Source: Streptomyces roseofulvus (GTDB lineage Bacteria > Actinomycetota > Actinomycetes > Streptomycetales > Streptomycetaceae). Taken from it: a DNA stretch of 64,000 nt. A program made the position numbers and the translations under genes. The stretch spans positions 7,440,001-7,504,000 of the forward strand of contig NZ_BAAAWE010000001.1 of the NCBI RefSeq assembly GCF_039534915.1. Reading direction: 5' to 3'. The notes below the pieces were generated by a model. That model made no database searches and was not told the origin of the DNA. It saw only the letters and a list, made by a program, of their open reading frames with translations. Positions 25,578 to 34,754 of this stretch are shown here, in pieces; the stretch's first letter is position 1, and every line of letters starts with the position of its first letter.

Positions 25578-27653
25578 GTGCGTGGACATCTACCGGACGA
25601 GAACCCGGGTTTCGCAGGCCGCCGCACGGAACTGAAGCGCCTCACCGCCGCGCTGGCGGAGCACCGCCTCGTCACCGTGACCGGCGTCGGAGGGGTCGGC
25701 AAGACCCGCCTCGCGCTGCGCGCCGCCCACCGCGTCCGCCACCATCACCCCGACGGCGCCTGGTGGGCCGACCTCGGACAGCTCGACGGCGAACGGCTCC
25801 TCGTCGCCCTCGTCGCCGACTCCGTCGACCTCGCCGACCACACCCCCGGCACCGACTCCGGCGCCCTGCGCCGACGGCTCGCCGGCACCCGCCTCCTCCT
25901 CGTCCTCGACTGCTGCGACCACCTCGCCGACGCCTGCGGCCGGCTCGTCGCCGAACTCCTCGACGCCGCCCCCGGCCTCACCGTCCTCGCCACCTCCCGC
26001 CGCCCCCTCGGCGTCCCCGGCGAACACACCGTCGTCCTCGACCCGCTCCCGCCCACCGGCGACGACGCCCTCGCCCTCCTCCGCACCGCCACCGGCGAGG
26101 ACCTCCCCGCCACCGGCCCCGCCGGCGAGATCTGCGTCCGCCTCGAAGGCATACCCCTCGCCCTGGAACTCGCCGCCGCCCAGATCCGGCTCCAGGGCGC
26201 CGAAGCCGTCCGCGACCAGCTCGGCAGCCGCCTCACCGCACCCCCCGACGCCCGCTTCGACCTCCTCGCCCACCCCGACCGCGTCTGGCCCGCCCGCCAC
26301 CAGACCCTCCGCGCCGCCATCGGCTGGAGCCACGAACTCGCCGACCCCCTCGAACGGCTCCTCTGGGCCCGCCTCTCCGTCTTCCGCGGCCCCTTCGACC
26401 TCGCCACCGCCGCCGCCGTCTGCACCGGCGGCCCCCTCACCCCCGACACCCTGCCCGCCGCCCTCGACGGACTCGTCCGCGCCTCCGTCGTCCGCCCCGC
26501 CGACACCGCCGGACGCCACCGGCTCCTCGACACCATCCGCGAGTACGGCGCCGGCTGGCTCGACCGGCTCGGCGAGACCGGCACCGTCGCCGCCCGCCAC
26601 GCCGCCCACTTCCGCGCCCTCGCCGGCCAGGGCCCCGCCGCCTGGCACGGCAGCCGCCAGCTCCACTGGTACCGCGCCGTCGACACCCACCACACCGACC
26701 TGCGCACCGCCCTCGACCACCTGCTGCGCACCGACCCCGACGCCGCCCTCGACCTCGTCGGCTCCGTCGCCTTCGCCTGGTCCTGCCGCGGCCGGCTCCG
26801 CGAGGCCCGCGACGGCCTCGAACAGGCCCTCCTGCTCAGCGACGCCCGCGGCCGCGCCCGCACCCGCGCCCTGTGGGCCCTCGGCGTCACCCTCGTCCTC
26901 CAGGGCGACCTCGAAACCGCCCAGTCCGTCACCGAACGCTGCGCCCGCGAGGCCCGCCACACCGAGCACCCGCCCGAGCGGCCCTGGACGGCCCCGGAGC
27001 CGTACGGCCCCGGCGAACTCACCCTCGACGCCGCCGCCCTCGCCGGCCTCCTCGCCCTCACCACCGGCCGCGCCCAGGCCGCCCTCGTCGTCGTCGACCA
27101 CGTCCTCGCCTCGGCCCGCGGCCGCCCGGCCGACTCCGCCGCCACCCTCCGCTGCCACCTCGTCCGCGTCTTCGCCCTCACCGGCCTCGGCCGGCTCGCC
27201 GAGGCCCGCCCCGAGGCGCTCGCCCTGCGCGCCCTCTGCGACACCCTCGACGAACACTGGACCCGCACCGCCCTGGAGTACCAGCTCGCCCTCACCGGCC
27301 TCCTGGAGGGCGACCCGGCCGCCGCGGCGGCCCATGCCCGGGCCATGCTCGCCGGCACCCGCGCGCTCGGCGCCGGCCTCGGCGTCGCCCTCGGCCTCGA
27401 CGTCCTCGCCACCGCCTACGCCGCCGCCGGCGACGGCGAACGGGCCGCCGACGTCTCCGGCACCGGCGAGGCGTACTGGCGCGCCACCGGCCAGCCCCGC
27501 CGCGGCCTGCCCGGCCTGCGCGCGCTCCACGCCCACTACACCGCCGGCGTCCGCGCCACCCTGGGCGAACCCGCCTACGAGGAGATCTTCCTCCGCGCCC
27601 TCACCGACCTGCCCCAGTCCGGCCTCGACCGCGCCCTCGCGGACGGCCCCTGA
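25578..27653 (+). CDS. NB-ARC-type ATPase with TPR-like repeats, HTH-less regulator relative
   Basis: 691 residues resembling the ATPase and sensor part of AfsR/LuxR-type (STAND) regulators. Walker A is GVGGVGKT (36-43), Walker B RLLLVLDCC around 105-113, followed by the winged segment IREYGAGWLDRLGE and a C-terminal half of Ala-rich helical repeats. No DNA-binding helix-turn-helix is present at either end, so it either regulates through a partner or has another signalling role. GTG 25578 has no clear ribosome binding site, and TAGGAC lies about 10 bp upstream, so the mRNA may be leaderless. Confidence 0.8.
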   Translation: MRGHLPDENPGFAGRRTELKRLTAALAEHRLVTVTGVGGVGKTRLALRAAHRVRHHHPDGAWWADLGQLDGERLLVALVADSVDLADHTPGTDSGALRRRLAGTRLLLVLDCCDHLADACGRLVAELLDAAPGLTVLATSRRPLGVPGEHTVVLDPLPPTGDDALALLRTATGEDLPATGPAGEICVRLEGIPLALELAAAQIRLQGAEAVRDQLGSRLTAPPDARFDLLAHPDRVWPARHQTLRAAIGWSHELADPLERLLWARLSVFRGPFDLATAAAVCTGGPLTPDTLPAALDGLVRASVVRPADTAGRHRLLDTIREYGAGWLDRLGETGTVAARHAAHFRALAGQGPAAWHGSRQLHWYRAVDTHHTDLRTALDHLLRTDPDAALDLVGSVAFAWSCRGRLREARDGLEQALLLSDARGRARTRALWALGVTLVLQGDLETAQSVTERCAREARHTEHPPERPWTAPEPYGPGELTLDAAALAGLLALTTGRAQAALVVVDHVLASARGRPADSAATLRCHLVRVFALTGLGRLAEARPEALALRALCDTLDEHWTRTALEYQLALTGLLEGDPAAAAAHARAMLAGTRALGAGLGVALGLDVLATAYAAAGDGERAADVSGTGEAYWRATGQPRRGLPGLRALHAHYTAGVRATLGEPAYEEIFLRALTDLPQSGLDRALADGP

Positions 27654-27680
27654 CCCGCCGCGCCGCCCGGCCCCAGGACC

Positions 27681-28154
27681 TCAGCCCTCCCCGGCCGCCG
27701 CCTCCGCCGTCCACGGCCAGGCCGCCTCCGCCCCCGCCTCCACCAGGCCGACCATCCGGAAGGCGGCGTCCGTCAGACCACCGAACGTGTACCGGCGCCG
27801 GCCGGTCTCGCCCCCGGCCGGCCGGTAGCCCGCCAGGTTCCACGTGTACAGAGGGACCGACTTCGGCACCGGCGGCGGCACGGCCGCCCCGTACGGCGGT
27901 GCCGCCTGCTCGTCGGTGACCACCAGCACCCGGTCGTGCCCGTCGTAGTGCTCCCGCAGCGCCTTCGCCGTGTGGGTGCCGCCCAGCCGCCCGAACCGGC
28001 CGGCCACGTCGAGCAGCGGCTCGTCCGGGGCGTACTCCACCGCCCGGCTGGTCCAGCCGAACTCCACCAGATCGGCCCGCTCCGCGCGCCGCGCCACCGC
28101 CACCCCGAACACCGCCGCCGCGTCCGCCCGGGTCAGCCGCGAGCGCTCGGAACC
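27681..28154 (-). pseudogene. Remnant of a TROVE/Ro60-type gene (C-terminal vWA half only)
   Basis: The minus strand encodes a stretch matching the C-terminal von Willebrand A half of Streptomyces Ro60 (TROVE) RNA-binding proteins: ADAAAVFGVAVARRAERADL, the VEFGWTS segment, GHDRVLVVTDEQ, VPLYTWNLAGYRP and YTFGGLTDAAFRMVGL. The match stops near 28154, just after where the DxSxS metal site would be, and the whole N-terminal HEAT-repeat RNA-binding part is missing. No ATG or GTG in frame lies at the break. The open frame continues upstream only as antisense of the next gene. It is therefore read as a 5'-truncated gene with a preserved C-terminal part. Confidence 0.7.
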
Positions 28155-28265
28155 TACAACGGCACCGTCCCGGCACGCGACCGGATAAACGCCCCTCCGC
28201 CGTCGGCGCCTCCGCGCCCCGGGCGTCCCCAGGCGTCCGGGGCGGGGGCGGCGCACCATGGAGGC

Positions 28266-29420
28266 ATGGACCGGAGCCTGGGAGATCTCGGGGCCGTCAG
28301 CGGTCCGGCGCGGGTCGCCGGGCCGGGGGAGGGGATCGGCGCCGACGAGCTCGGCCTCGCCACGCGCAACCACGGGCTTCCGCTGGAGGCCCTGCGGTAC
28401 GACGTCACGCCGCCGGGGCTGCACTACGTGCTCGTGCACTACGACATCCCCGACACCGACGCCGAGGACTGGCGGCTCACCGTCGGCGGGCGGGTGCTGC
28501 GGCCGCTCGAACTGGACCTCGCCGCGCTGCGTGACCTGCCCGTCGTGACCCGGCGCGTCACCCTGGAGTGCGCGGGGAACGGCCGGGCCCGGCTCACGCC
28601 CCGGCCCGTCAGCCAGCCGTGGCTCGTCGAGGCCGTCTCCACCGCCGAGTGGACCGGCGTCCCGCTCGCCGCCCTGCTCGACGCGGCCGGCGTCGCCGAG
28701 GACGCCGTCGAGGCCGTGTTCACCGGCGCCGACCACGGCGTCGAGCGCGGGGTCGAGCAGGACTACCGCCGCTCCCTGCCGCTCGCCACCGCCGCCGACC
28801 CCGGCCGGGACGTGCTCGTCGCGTACGAGATGAACGGCGCCCCGCTGCCGCCCCAGCACGGCAGCCCCCTGCGGCTCGTCGTCCCGGGCTGGTACGGCAT
28901 GGCCCACGTGAAGTGGCTGCGCGAGATCACCCTCACCGCGACGCCCTACACCGGCTTCCAGCAGTCCACCGCCTACCGCCTCCGGCAGGAGCCGGGCGAA
29001 CCCGGCGAGCCCGTCACCCTCATCGCGCCCCGGGCCCTGCTGGCCCCGCCCGGCTTCCCCGACTTCATGACCCGCGCCCGCGTCGTCCGGCCCGGCCCCG
29101 TGCCGCTCACCGGCCGCGCCTGGTCCGGCCACGGACCCGTCGTCCGCGTCGAGGTCAGCGAGGACGGCGGCGCCGCCTGGACCGACGCGGAGGTCGTTCC
29201 CGACCCCGCCCACCCCTGGGCCTGGGCCGCCTGGCGCACCACCTGGACCGCCACCCCGGGCCTGCGCCACCTCGCCGTCCGCGCCACCGACGCCACCGGC
29301 CGCGTCCAGCCCCTCGCCGCGCCCTGGAACCGCGGCGGCTTCGCGAACAACCTCGTCCAGCGCGTCGAGGTGCTCTGCGCCCCGGAGCCGGAGGACCGGG
29401 GACCGTCGGGCACCCCGTAA
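28266..29420 (+). CDS. Molybdopterin-dependent oxidoreductase of the sulfite oxidase family
   Basis: 384 residues. The oxidoreductase molybdopterin domain is followed by the Mo-co dimerisation domain. The molybdenum ligand Cys lies in RVTLECAGNGR, followed by the PWLVEAVSTAEWTGVPL segment and the VPGWYGMAHVKWL motif near the substrate pocket. No Tat signal is seen, so it is cytoplasmic; no heme domain is fused. It probably oxidises sulfite or a similar oxyanion or thio-compound. The gene begins about 110 bp from the break of the Ro60 remnant, which suggests a deletion brought them together (inference). Confidence 0.85.
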   Translation: MDRSLGDLGAVSGPARVAGPGEGIGADELGLATRNHGLPLEALRYDVTPPGLHYVLVHYDIPDTDAEDWRLTVGGRVLRPLELDLAALRDLPVVTRRVTLECAGNGRARLTPRPVSQPWLVEAVSTAEWTGVPLAALLDAAGVAEDAVEAVFTGADHGVERGVEQDYRRSLPLATAADPGRDVLVAYEMNGAPLPPQHGSPLRLVVPGWYGMAHVKWLREITLTATPYTGFQQSTAYRLRQEPGEPGEPVTLIAPRALLAPPGFPDFMTRARVVRPGPVPLTGRAWSGHGPVVRVEVSEDGGAAWTDAEVVPDPAHPWAWAAWRTTWTATPGLRHLAVRATDATGRVQPLAAPWNRGGFANNLVQRVEVLCAPEPEDRGPSGTP

Positions 29421-29463
29421 AGTCGGAGGGGTCGCCCGTACCCGTCCCGACGAGGAGATTTCC

Positions 29464-30294
29464 GTGACCGACCCGGCGCCCACCGCCCGCCAGCAGCAGA
29501 TCGCCCGGGAGCTCCAGGTCTCCGAGACCTTCGACCCGGCCGCCGAGATCGAGCGCCGGGTGGCCTTCCTCGCCGAGCGCCTCACCAGCAGCGGACTGCG
29601 CTCGCTCGTCCTCGGCATCAGCGGCGGCGTCGACTCCACCACCGCCGGCCGGCTCTGCCAGCTCGCCGTCGAGCGCGCCCGCGCCGCCGGCCACGAGGCC
29701 ACCTTCTACGCCATGCGGCTGCCGTACGGCGTCCAGGCCGACGAGCAGGACGCGCAGACCGCCCTCGACTTCATCCGCGCCGACCAGGTCCTCACCGTCG
29801 ACGTCAAGGCCGCCAGCGACGCCGCCCTCGACGCGGCCCTCGCCGCCGGCGTGACCTTCCGAGACGCCCACCACCAGGACTTCGTGCACGGCAACATCAA
29901 GGCCCGGCAGCGCATGATCGCCCAGTACGCGGTGGCCGGCGCCCAGGACGGCCTCGTCGTCGGCACCGACCACGCCGCCGAGGCCGTCTCCGGCTTCTTC
30001 ACCAAGTTCGGCGACGGCGCCGCCGACCTCGTCCCGCTCACCGGCCTCACCAAGCGGCGGGTCCGCGCCGTCGCCGCCGAGCTGGGCGCCCCGGCCGGGC
30101 TGGTCTGGAAGGTCCCGACCGCCGACCTGGAGACCCTGGACCCCGGCAAGCCCGACGAGGACGCGCTCGGCGTCACGTACGACGACATCGACGACTTCCT
30201 GGAGGGCAAGCCCGTCGACGAGGCCGCCTACGCCGCGATCGTCCGCCGCTACGACCTCACCGAGCACAAGCGGCAGCTGCCGATCGCGCCCTGA
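29464..30294 (+). CDS. nadE: NH3-dependent NAD+ synthetase
   Basis: 276 residues; amidates nicotinic acid adenine dinucleotide to NAD+ with ammonia and ATP. The PP-loop SGGVDST is at 53-59; HGNIKARQRMIAQY, VVGTDHAAEAVSGFFTKFGD and the PLTGLTKRRVR segment are all present. No glutaminase domain is fused, matching the E. coli-type enzyme. GTG start with GAGGAG upstream. Confidence 0.95.
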   Translation: MTDPAPTARQQQIARELQVSETFDPAAEIERRVAFLAERLTSSGLRSLVLGISGGVDSTTAGRLCQLAVERARAAGHEATFYAMRLPYGVQADEQDAQTALDFIRADQVLTVDVKAASDAALDAALAAGVTFRDAHHQDFVHGNIKARQRMIAQYAVAGAQDGLVVGTDHAAEAVSGFFTKFGDGAADLVPLTGLTKRRVRAVAAELGAPAGLVWKVPTADLETLDPGKPDEDALGVTYDDIDDFLEGKPVDEAAYAAIVRRYDLTEHKRQLPIAP

Positions 30295-30397
30295 GCCCGC
30301 CGTCCCGGGCCTCGCGCGCCTGAGCGCCCCGCGCCGAACGGGCGGATCCTGGAAGGGTGGGCGCCCCGCCGCCCGGGGCCCCGGAAGGGAGCACACC

Positions 30398-30796
30398 ATG
30401 TTCGGCGAGACGACGGCGTACAGCAGCTTCTCGGTGGACGACCTGGACGCCGCCCGGCACTTCTACGGTGACCAGCTCGGTCTGACCGTGGAGGACTCCG
30501 GCACCGGGGACATGCGGATGCTGTTCCTGACCCTGCCGGGCGGGGCCCGGGTCTTCGTCTACCCCAAGGAGAACCACACCCCCGCCTCCTTCACGGTCCT
30601 CAACTTCGAGGTCGACGACATCGACCGGGCCGTCGACGACCTGGTCACCCGGGGCGCCGCCTTCCAGCGCTACCCCGAGTTCGAGGCCGACGACAAGGGC
30701 GTCGTCCGGCCCGGGGACGGCGAGGCCGGCCCGGCGGGCATCGCCTGGTTCACCGACCCCGCCGGCAACGTCATCGCGGTGATGCAGGAGCGGTGA
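30398..30796 (+). CDS. VOC-family protein
   Basis: 132 residues, one glyoxalase/bleomycin-resistance fold domain made of two beta-alpha units (YSSFSVDDLDAARHFYGDQL and VLNFEVDDIDRAVDDLVTRG), ending WFTDPAGNVIAVMQ. GGAAGGGAG precedes the ATG. Stands alone; substrate unknown. Confidence 0.85.
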   Translation: MFGETTAYSSFSVDDLDAARHFYGDQLGLTVEDSGTGDMRMLFLTLPGGARVFVYPKENHTPASFTVLNFEVDDIDRAVDDLVTRGAAFQRYPEFEADDKGVVRPGDGEAGPAGIAWFTDPAGNVIAVMQER

Positions 30797-30855
30797 CGCA
30801 CGCGCGGTCACGCGGCGGCGAAGACGCGGCGGCGGTGATCGGTGCCGGCGGGCGC

Positions 30856-30891
30856 GCCGGTGGACCGGCGGGCGCCGGTGGACCGGCGGGC
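30856..30891. repeat. Two perfect 18-bp tandem units
   Basis: GCCGGTGGACCGGCGGGC occurs twice in direct succession between the VOC gene and the following hydrolase; a partial unit precedes them. The remaining bases of this 197-bp gap are of the same GC-rich type. No gene is supported. Confidence 0.75.
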
Positions 30892-30993
30892 GCGGGCCGG
30901 TGGCCGGTGGGGCGGTGGGGCGACCGGCGGCGGACTGTGATCCACTGTGCGAGCGGGGGAGCACGGAGAGCAGGACCAGCAGCAGGAGCACCG

Positions 30994-32301
30994 TTGACCA
31001 CCTATCGCCAGCCCGGCGTCGTCGTCACCGACCACCACTTCCCCGTCCCCCTCGACCACGCCCGCCCCGACGGCGAGCAGATCGAGGTCTACGGCCGCGA
31101 ACTCGTCGCCGCCGGCCTCGGCGACGCCGAGCGCGACCGCCGCCCCTGGCTCCTCTACCTGGAGGGCGGTCCCGGCTTCGGCGCCCGCCGCTTCATCGGC
31201 CGACAGGCGTGGATCGGCCGAGCCGTCCGCGAGTTCCGGGTGCTCCTCCTCGACCAGCGGGGCACCGGCCGCTCCACCCCCGCCAACCGCCAGACCCTGC
31301 CGCTGCGCGGCGATGCCGCCGCCCAGGCCGCGTACCTCACGCACTTCCGCGCCGACTCCATCGTCAAGGACGCCGAACTGATCCGCCGCCGGCTCACCGG
31401 CGGCGCCCCCTGGACCGTCCTCGGCCAGAGCTTCGGCGGCTTCTGCGCCGTCCACTACCTCTCCACCGCCCCCGAGGGCCTGGAGCGGGTCCTGATCACC
31501 GGCGGCCTGCCGTCCCTCGACGCCACCGCGGACGACGTCTACACCGCCGCCTACCCGCGCGTCCGGCGCAAGAACGACGCCCACTTCACCCGCTACCCGC
31601 GCGACGCCGAACGCATCCGCGCGATCGCCGCCCACCTCCTCGACCACGAGGTCACCCTCCCCGGCGGCGGCCTCCTCACCGTCGAGGCGTTCCAGTCCCT
31701 CGGCATCCTCCTCGGCTCCGGCGACGGAACCCACCAGCTCCACCACCTCCTGGAGGGCGCCTTCGTGCCGACCCCCACCGGGCCCGCCCTCGCCGACGCC
31801 TTCCTGGAGCAGGTCCAGGCCCACCTCTCGTACGCCGGCCACCCGCTCTACGCCGTCCTCCACGAGGCCATCTACGCACAGGGCCAGGGCCCCACCGCCT
31901 GGGCCGCCGAGCGGGTCCGCGCCGACTTCCCGGAGTTCGACGCCGCCGCGGCGCTCGCCGACGGCCGGCCCGTGCTCCTCACCGGTGAGACCGTCCACCC
32001 CTGGCACTTCACCACCGACCCCGCCCTCCGCCCGCTGCGCGAGACCGCCGAACTCCTCGCCGAACGGGACGACTGGACCCCGCTGTACGACCCCGACGCG
32101 CTCGCCGCCAACCGGGTGCCGGTGGCGGCCGCCGTGTACCACGACGACATGTACGTCGACACCGCCCACTCCCTGGAGACCGCCGCCGCGATCCGCGGCC
32201 TGCGGACCTGGGTCACCGACGAGTTCGAGCACGACGGCGTGCGCGCCGGCGGCCCCCGCGTCCTCGACCGGCTGCTCGCGCTCTCCCGCGGCGAACTCTG
32301 A
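30994..32301 (+). CDS. Alpha/beta-hydrolase of the proline iminopeptidase (S33) type
   Basis: 435 residues, cytoplasmic. The N-terminal VTDHHFPVPLDHARPDGEQI segment, the oxyanion motif EGGPGFG, the LLLDQRGTGRS motif, nucleophile GQSFGGF and a late catalytic His in DEFEHDGVRAG fit the S33 aminopeptidase family. It likely removes N-terminal Pro or a similar residue from peptides. TTG 30994 is chosen because AGGAG lies five bases upstream; longer upstream starts run through the repeat-rich gap. A strong hairpin follows the stop. Confidence 0.85.
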   Translation: MTTYRQPGVVVTDHHFPVPLDHARPDGEQIEVYGRELVAAGLGDAERDRRPWLLYLEGGPGFGARRFIGRQAWIGRAVREFRVLLLDQRGTGRSTPANRQTLPLRGDAAAQAAYLTHFRADSIVKDAELIRRRLTGGAPWTVLGQSFGGFCAVHYLSTAPEGLERVLITGGLPSLDATADDVYTAAYPRVRRKNDAHFTRYPRDAERIRAIAAHLLDHEVTLPGGGLLTVEAFQSLGILLGSGDGTHQLHHLLEGAFVPTPTGPALADAFLEQVQAHLSYAGHPLYAVLHEAIYAQGQGPTAWAAERVRADFPEFDAAAALADGRPVLLTGETVHPWHFTTDPALRPLRETAELLAERDDWTPLYDPDALAANRVPVAAAVYHDDMYVDTAHSLETAAAIRGLRTWVTDEFEHDGVRAGGPRVLDRLLALSRGEL

Positions 32302-32321
32302 CGGCGCATCCGGTACGGCAC

Positions 32322-32358
32322 GGGTCCGGCGCTTTCCGAAAGTCCAAGCGCCGGACCC
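32322..32358 (+). terminator. Hairpin terminator after the S33 hydrolase
   Basis: A perfect 13-bp stem (32322-32334 with 32346-32358; GGGTCCGGCGCTT and its complement) closes an 11-base loop, 21 bases after the hydrolase stop. It has no T-tract, which is common for Streptomyces terminators. Confidence 0.75.
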
Positions 32359-32404
32359 CGATCGCACATGGTCCGACCCGGCCCCGGCCGCTACAAATCG
32401 CTCC

Positions 32405-33340
32405 ATGAGAGCGTCACACGTCACCGCCGAGATCGCCGGCCAGCCCGACTGCTGGCGCCGCGCCGCCGCCCTCGCCGGGCCGCTCGCCGACCTGCTGCCC
32501 CGGCCCGGCGAGAGGATCGCCGTCGTCGGCTGCGGCACCTCCTATCTGATCGCCCGCGCCTACGCGGCCCTGCGGGAGTCCCTCGGCGCGGGCGAGACCG
32601 ACGCCTTCCCCGCCTCCGAACGCACCGCGCTCGGCCGCGACTACGACCGCCTCGTGGCCCTCACCCGCTCCGGTACGACCACCGAGGTCGTCGACCTCCT
32701 CGCGGGCGCCGCCGGACGGCTTCCCACCCTCGTCCTCACCGGCGTCCCCGACAGCCCCGCCGGCCGGCTCGCCGACCGGGTCGTGGACCTCTCCTTCGCC
32801 GACGAACGCTCCGTCGTCCAGACCCGGTTCGCGACCACCGCCCTTCAACTGCTGCGCGCCGGACTCGGGGTGGACCTCGCGCCCTCCGTCGCCGACGCCG
32901 AACTCGCCCTCTACGAACCGCTCCCGCACCACTGGGAGAAACGCGGTCAGTTCACCTTCCTCGGCACCGGCTGGACCGTCGGACTCGCCGACGAAGCGGC
33001 GCTCAAACTCCGCGAAGTGGCGCGCGTCTGGACGGAGTCGTACCCGGCCATGGAGTACCGGCACGGCCCGATCAGCGTCAGCGACCGGGCCAGCCTCGTC
33101 TGGTGCATCGGCCCCGTCCCGGCCGGCCTCCGCGAGGAAGTCGAGTCCACCGGAGCCCTGTTCACCGCCGACGCCGTCGACCCGGTCGCCGCCCTGGTCC
33201 GTGCCCAGCGGCTCGCCGTCGCCCTCGCCGCGCGGCGCGGCCTCAACCCCGACCGCCCGCGCCACGTCTCACGCTCCGTCATCCTCGCCGGAGCGTTCCG
33301 CCCCACCGCGGCCGACGCCGCCCGTATCCTGCGGGCATGA
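32405..33340 (+). CDS. SIS-domain sugar isomerase-like protein
   Basis: 311 residues with two SIS (sugar isomerase) domains, as in the isomerase half of GlmS and AgaS. Visible phosphosugar-binding segments are VVGCGTSYLIARAYAAL, LTRSGTTTEVVDLL and later GTGWTVGLADEAALKLREVA, with AMEYRHGPIS near the active-site region. It is expected to isomerise or deaminate an amino-sugar phosphate or a related sugar. The next gene, a PIG-L deacetylase, overlaps it by four bases (ATGA), so the pair probably acts on an N-acetylated sugar. Confidence 0.85.
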   Translation: MRASHVTAEIAGQPDCWRRAAALAGPLADLLPRPGERIAVVGCGTSYLIARAYAALRESLGAGETDAFPASERTALGRDYDRLVALTRSGTTTEVVDLLAGAAGRLPTLVLTGVPDSPAGRLADRVVDLSFADERSVVQTRFATTALQLLRAGLGVDLAPSVADAELALYEPLPHHWEKRGQFTFLGTGWTVGLADEAALKLREVARVWTESYPAMEYRHGPISVSDRASLVWCIGPVPAGLREEVESTGALFTADAVDPVAALVRAQRLAVALAARRGLNPDRPRHVSRSVILAGAFRPTAADAARILRA

Positions 33341-34098
33341 TCGACACCGGAGCCACCGAGCTGCCCGACCTGCCCGAGCTGCCCGGCGACTGGCAGCGCG
33401 CCCTCGCCGTCGTCGCCCACCCCGACGACCTGGAGTACGGCTGCGCGGCCGCCGTCGCGAGCTGGACCGACGCCGGCAAGGAGGTCGTCTATTTGCTGGT
33501 CAGCCGGGGCGAGGCCGGGATCGACACGCTCGCGCCCGACGTATGCGCGCCGCTGCGCGAGCGCGAGCAGCGGGACAGCGCCGCCGTCGTCGGCGTCGAC
33601 ACCGTCGAGTTCCTCGACCACCGCGACGGCGTCATCGAGTACGGCACCGCGCTGCGCCGCGACATCGCGGCGGCGATCCGCCGCCACCGCCCCGAACTCG
33701 TCATCACCCTCAACCACCGCGACACCTGGGGCGGCGGACCGGGCGCGCCCCGGAACACCCCCGACCACGTGGCCGTCGGCCGCGCCACCCTCGACGCCGC
33801 GGCAGACGCGGGCAACCGCTGGATCTTCCCCGAACTCGGCGAGCACGGCCTCGCCCCCTGGGACGGAGTCCGCTGGGTGGCCGTCGCCGCCTCCAGCACC
33901 CCCACCCACGCCGTCGACGCCGGCCCCGGCCTGGACCGGGCGATCGCCTCCCTCCTCTGCCACCGCGCCTACATCGAGGCCCTGACCGACCAGGAACCGG
34001 AGGAGTACGTCCGCGAGTTCGTCACCGCCACCACCAGCCGCGCCTCCGCCCGCTTCGGCGGCCGCCCGGCGGTGACCTTCGAGGTGTTCCCCCGCTAG
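33337..34098 (+). CDS. PIG-L family N-acetylglucosaminyl deacetylase-like protein
   Basis: 253 residues. The zinc motif AHPDD lies near the N terminus (VVAHPDDLEYGC) and the third zinc-binding His is in NTPDHVAVG, with NHRDTWGG between. The family removes acetyl groups from GlcNAc-containing conjugates such as mycothiol and LmbE-type substrates. Coupled to the SIS-domain gene by an ATGA overlap, it likely deacetylates the sugar that the SIS protein handles. Confidence 0.88.
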   Translation: MIDTGATELPDLPELPGDWQRALAVVAHPDDLEYGCAAAVASWTDAGKEVVYLLVSRGEAGIDTLAPDVCAPLREREQRDSAAVVGVDTVEFLDHRDGVIEYGTALRRDIAAAIRRHRPELVITLNHRDTWGGGPGAPRNTPDHVAVGRATLDAAADAGNRWIFPELGEHGLAPWDGVRWVAVAASSTPTHAVDAGPGLDRAIASLLCHRAYIEALTDQEPEEYVREFVTATTSRASARFGGRPAVTFEVFPR

Positions 34099-34153
34099 GT
34101 CCGTGACGGACGGAGGGACGGACAGGACCGGACAGGAGAGGACAGGGCGGGGC

Positions 34154-34744
34154 ATGGGGGGAACGGGGGAAACGATGGGCGGCGCGGCAGGGCGAGCGGT
34201 GGACCCGGCGCACCCCCGGGTGCGGCGGGCGACGATCCGGGGCGGAATCTGGGGCGCCGTGGTGGGCGTCGCGGTCGTCCCCTACGGACTCCTCCAGATC
34301 GGAGCGGACCTCCTCCGGTTCGGCGGTGGCCCCGTGTTCGCCGGGGCCGGGGCGCTCGTGGGCGGGGCGCTCTTCGCCTGGGTCGGGGCCCGGTGGGGGA
34401 GGGACGTCGGGCTCAAGGACTCGACCCTGGAGGGGGCCGAGACCCTCCTCGCCGGATACGCCGTCGTCCCACTGGAGGTGGACGGGCGGCCCGGTCGGCG
34501 CTCCGACGGTGAGCGCTTCGAGCTGCGCTCGACCACGCGGCGGCTCCAGTTCTGGGACGGGACCGCATGCCTCTGGAGTCACCCGTGGTCCGCCGTCACC
34601 CTGGCGACGGTCAAGCGGGAGTTGCTCGTCGTGCGGCACGGCGACGAGGTGATCGCCGAGCTGACGCCCGCTCACGAGCTTCCGCACGGCTGGGACGAAC
34701 TGATGCTCGGGGCCCGGCGTCGCGGCCGGACGCGTACCTCTTGA
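34154..34744 (+). CDS. Membrane protein with C-terminal PH-like (YcxB-type) region, unknown function
   Basis: About 196 residues. Two hydrophobic segments (GGIWGAVVGVAVVPYGLLQI, and AGAGALVGGALFAWVGA) are followed by a soluble beta-rich part (FELRSTTRRLQFWDGTAC, LWSHPWSAVTLATV) that recalls YcxB/PH-like domains. Starts at 34103, 34154 and 34175 are all possible; 34154 is a compromise. Upstream bases are rich in GGACAGG repeats. Confidence 0.55.
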   Translation: MGGTGETMGGAAGRAVDPAHPRVRRATIRGGIWGAVVGVAVVPYGLLQIGADLLRFGGGPVFAGAGALVGGALFAWVGARWGRDVGLKDSTLEGAETLLAGYAVVPLEVDGRPGRRSDGERFELRSTTRRLQFWDGTACLWSHPWSAVTLATVKRELLVVRHGDEVIAELTPAHELPHGWDELMLGARRRGRTRTS

Positions 34745-34754
34745 GGGCGGCCGG

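Noticed and set aside
27681..29702. A 673-codon minus-strand frame as a full-length TROVE gene.
   Set aside because: Only the last 158 codons resemble the vWA half; the rest is antisense of the molybdopterin enzyme and nadE.
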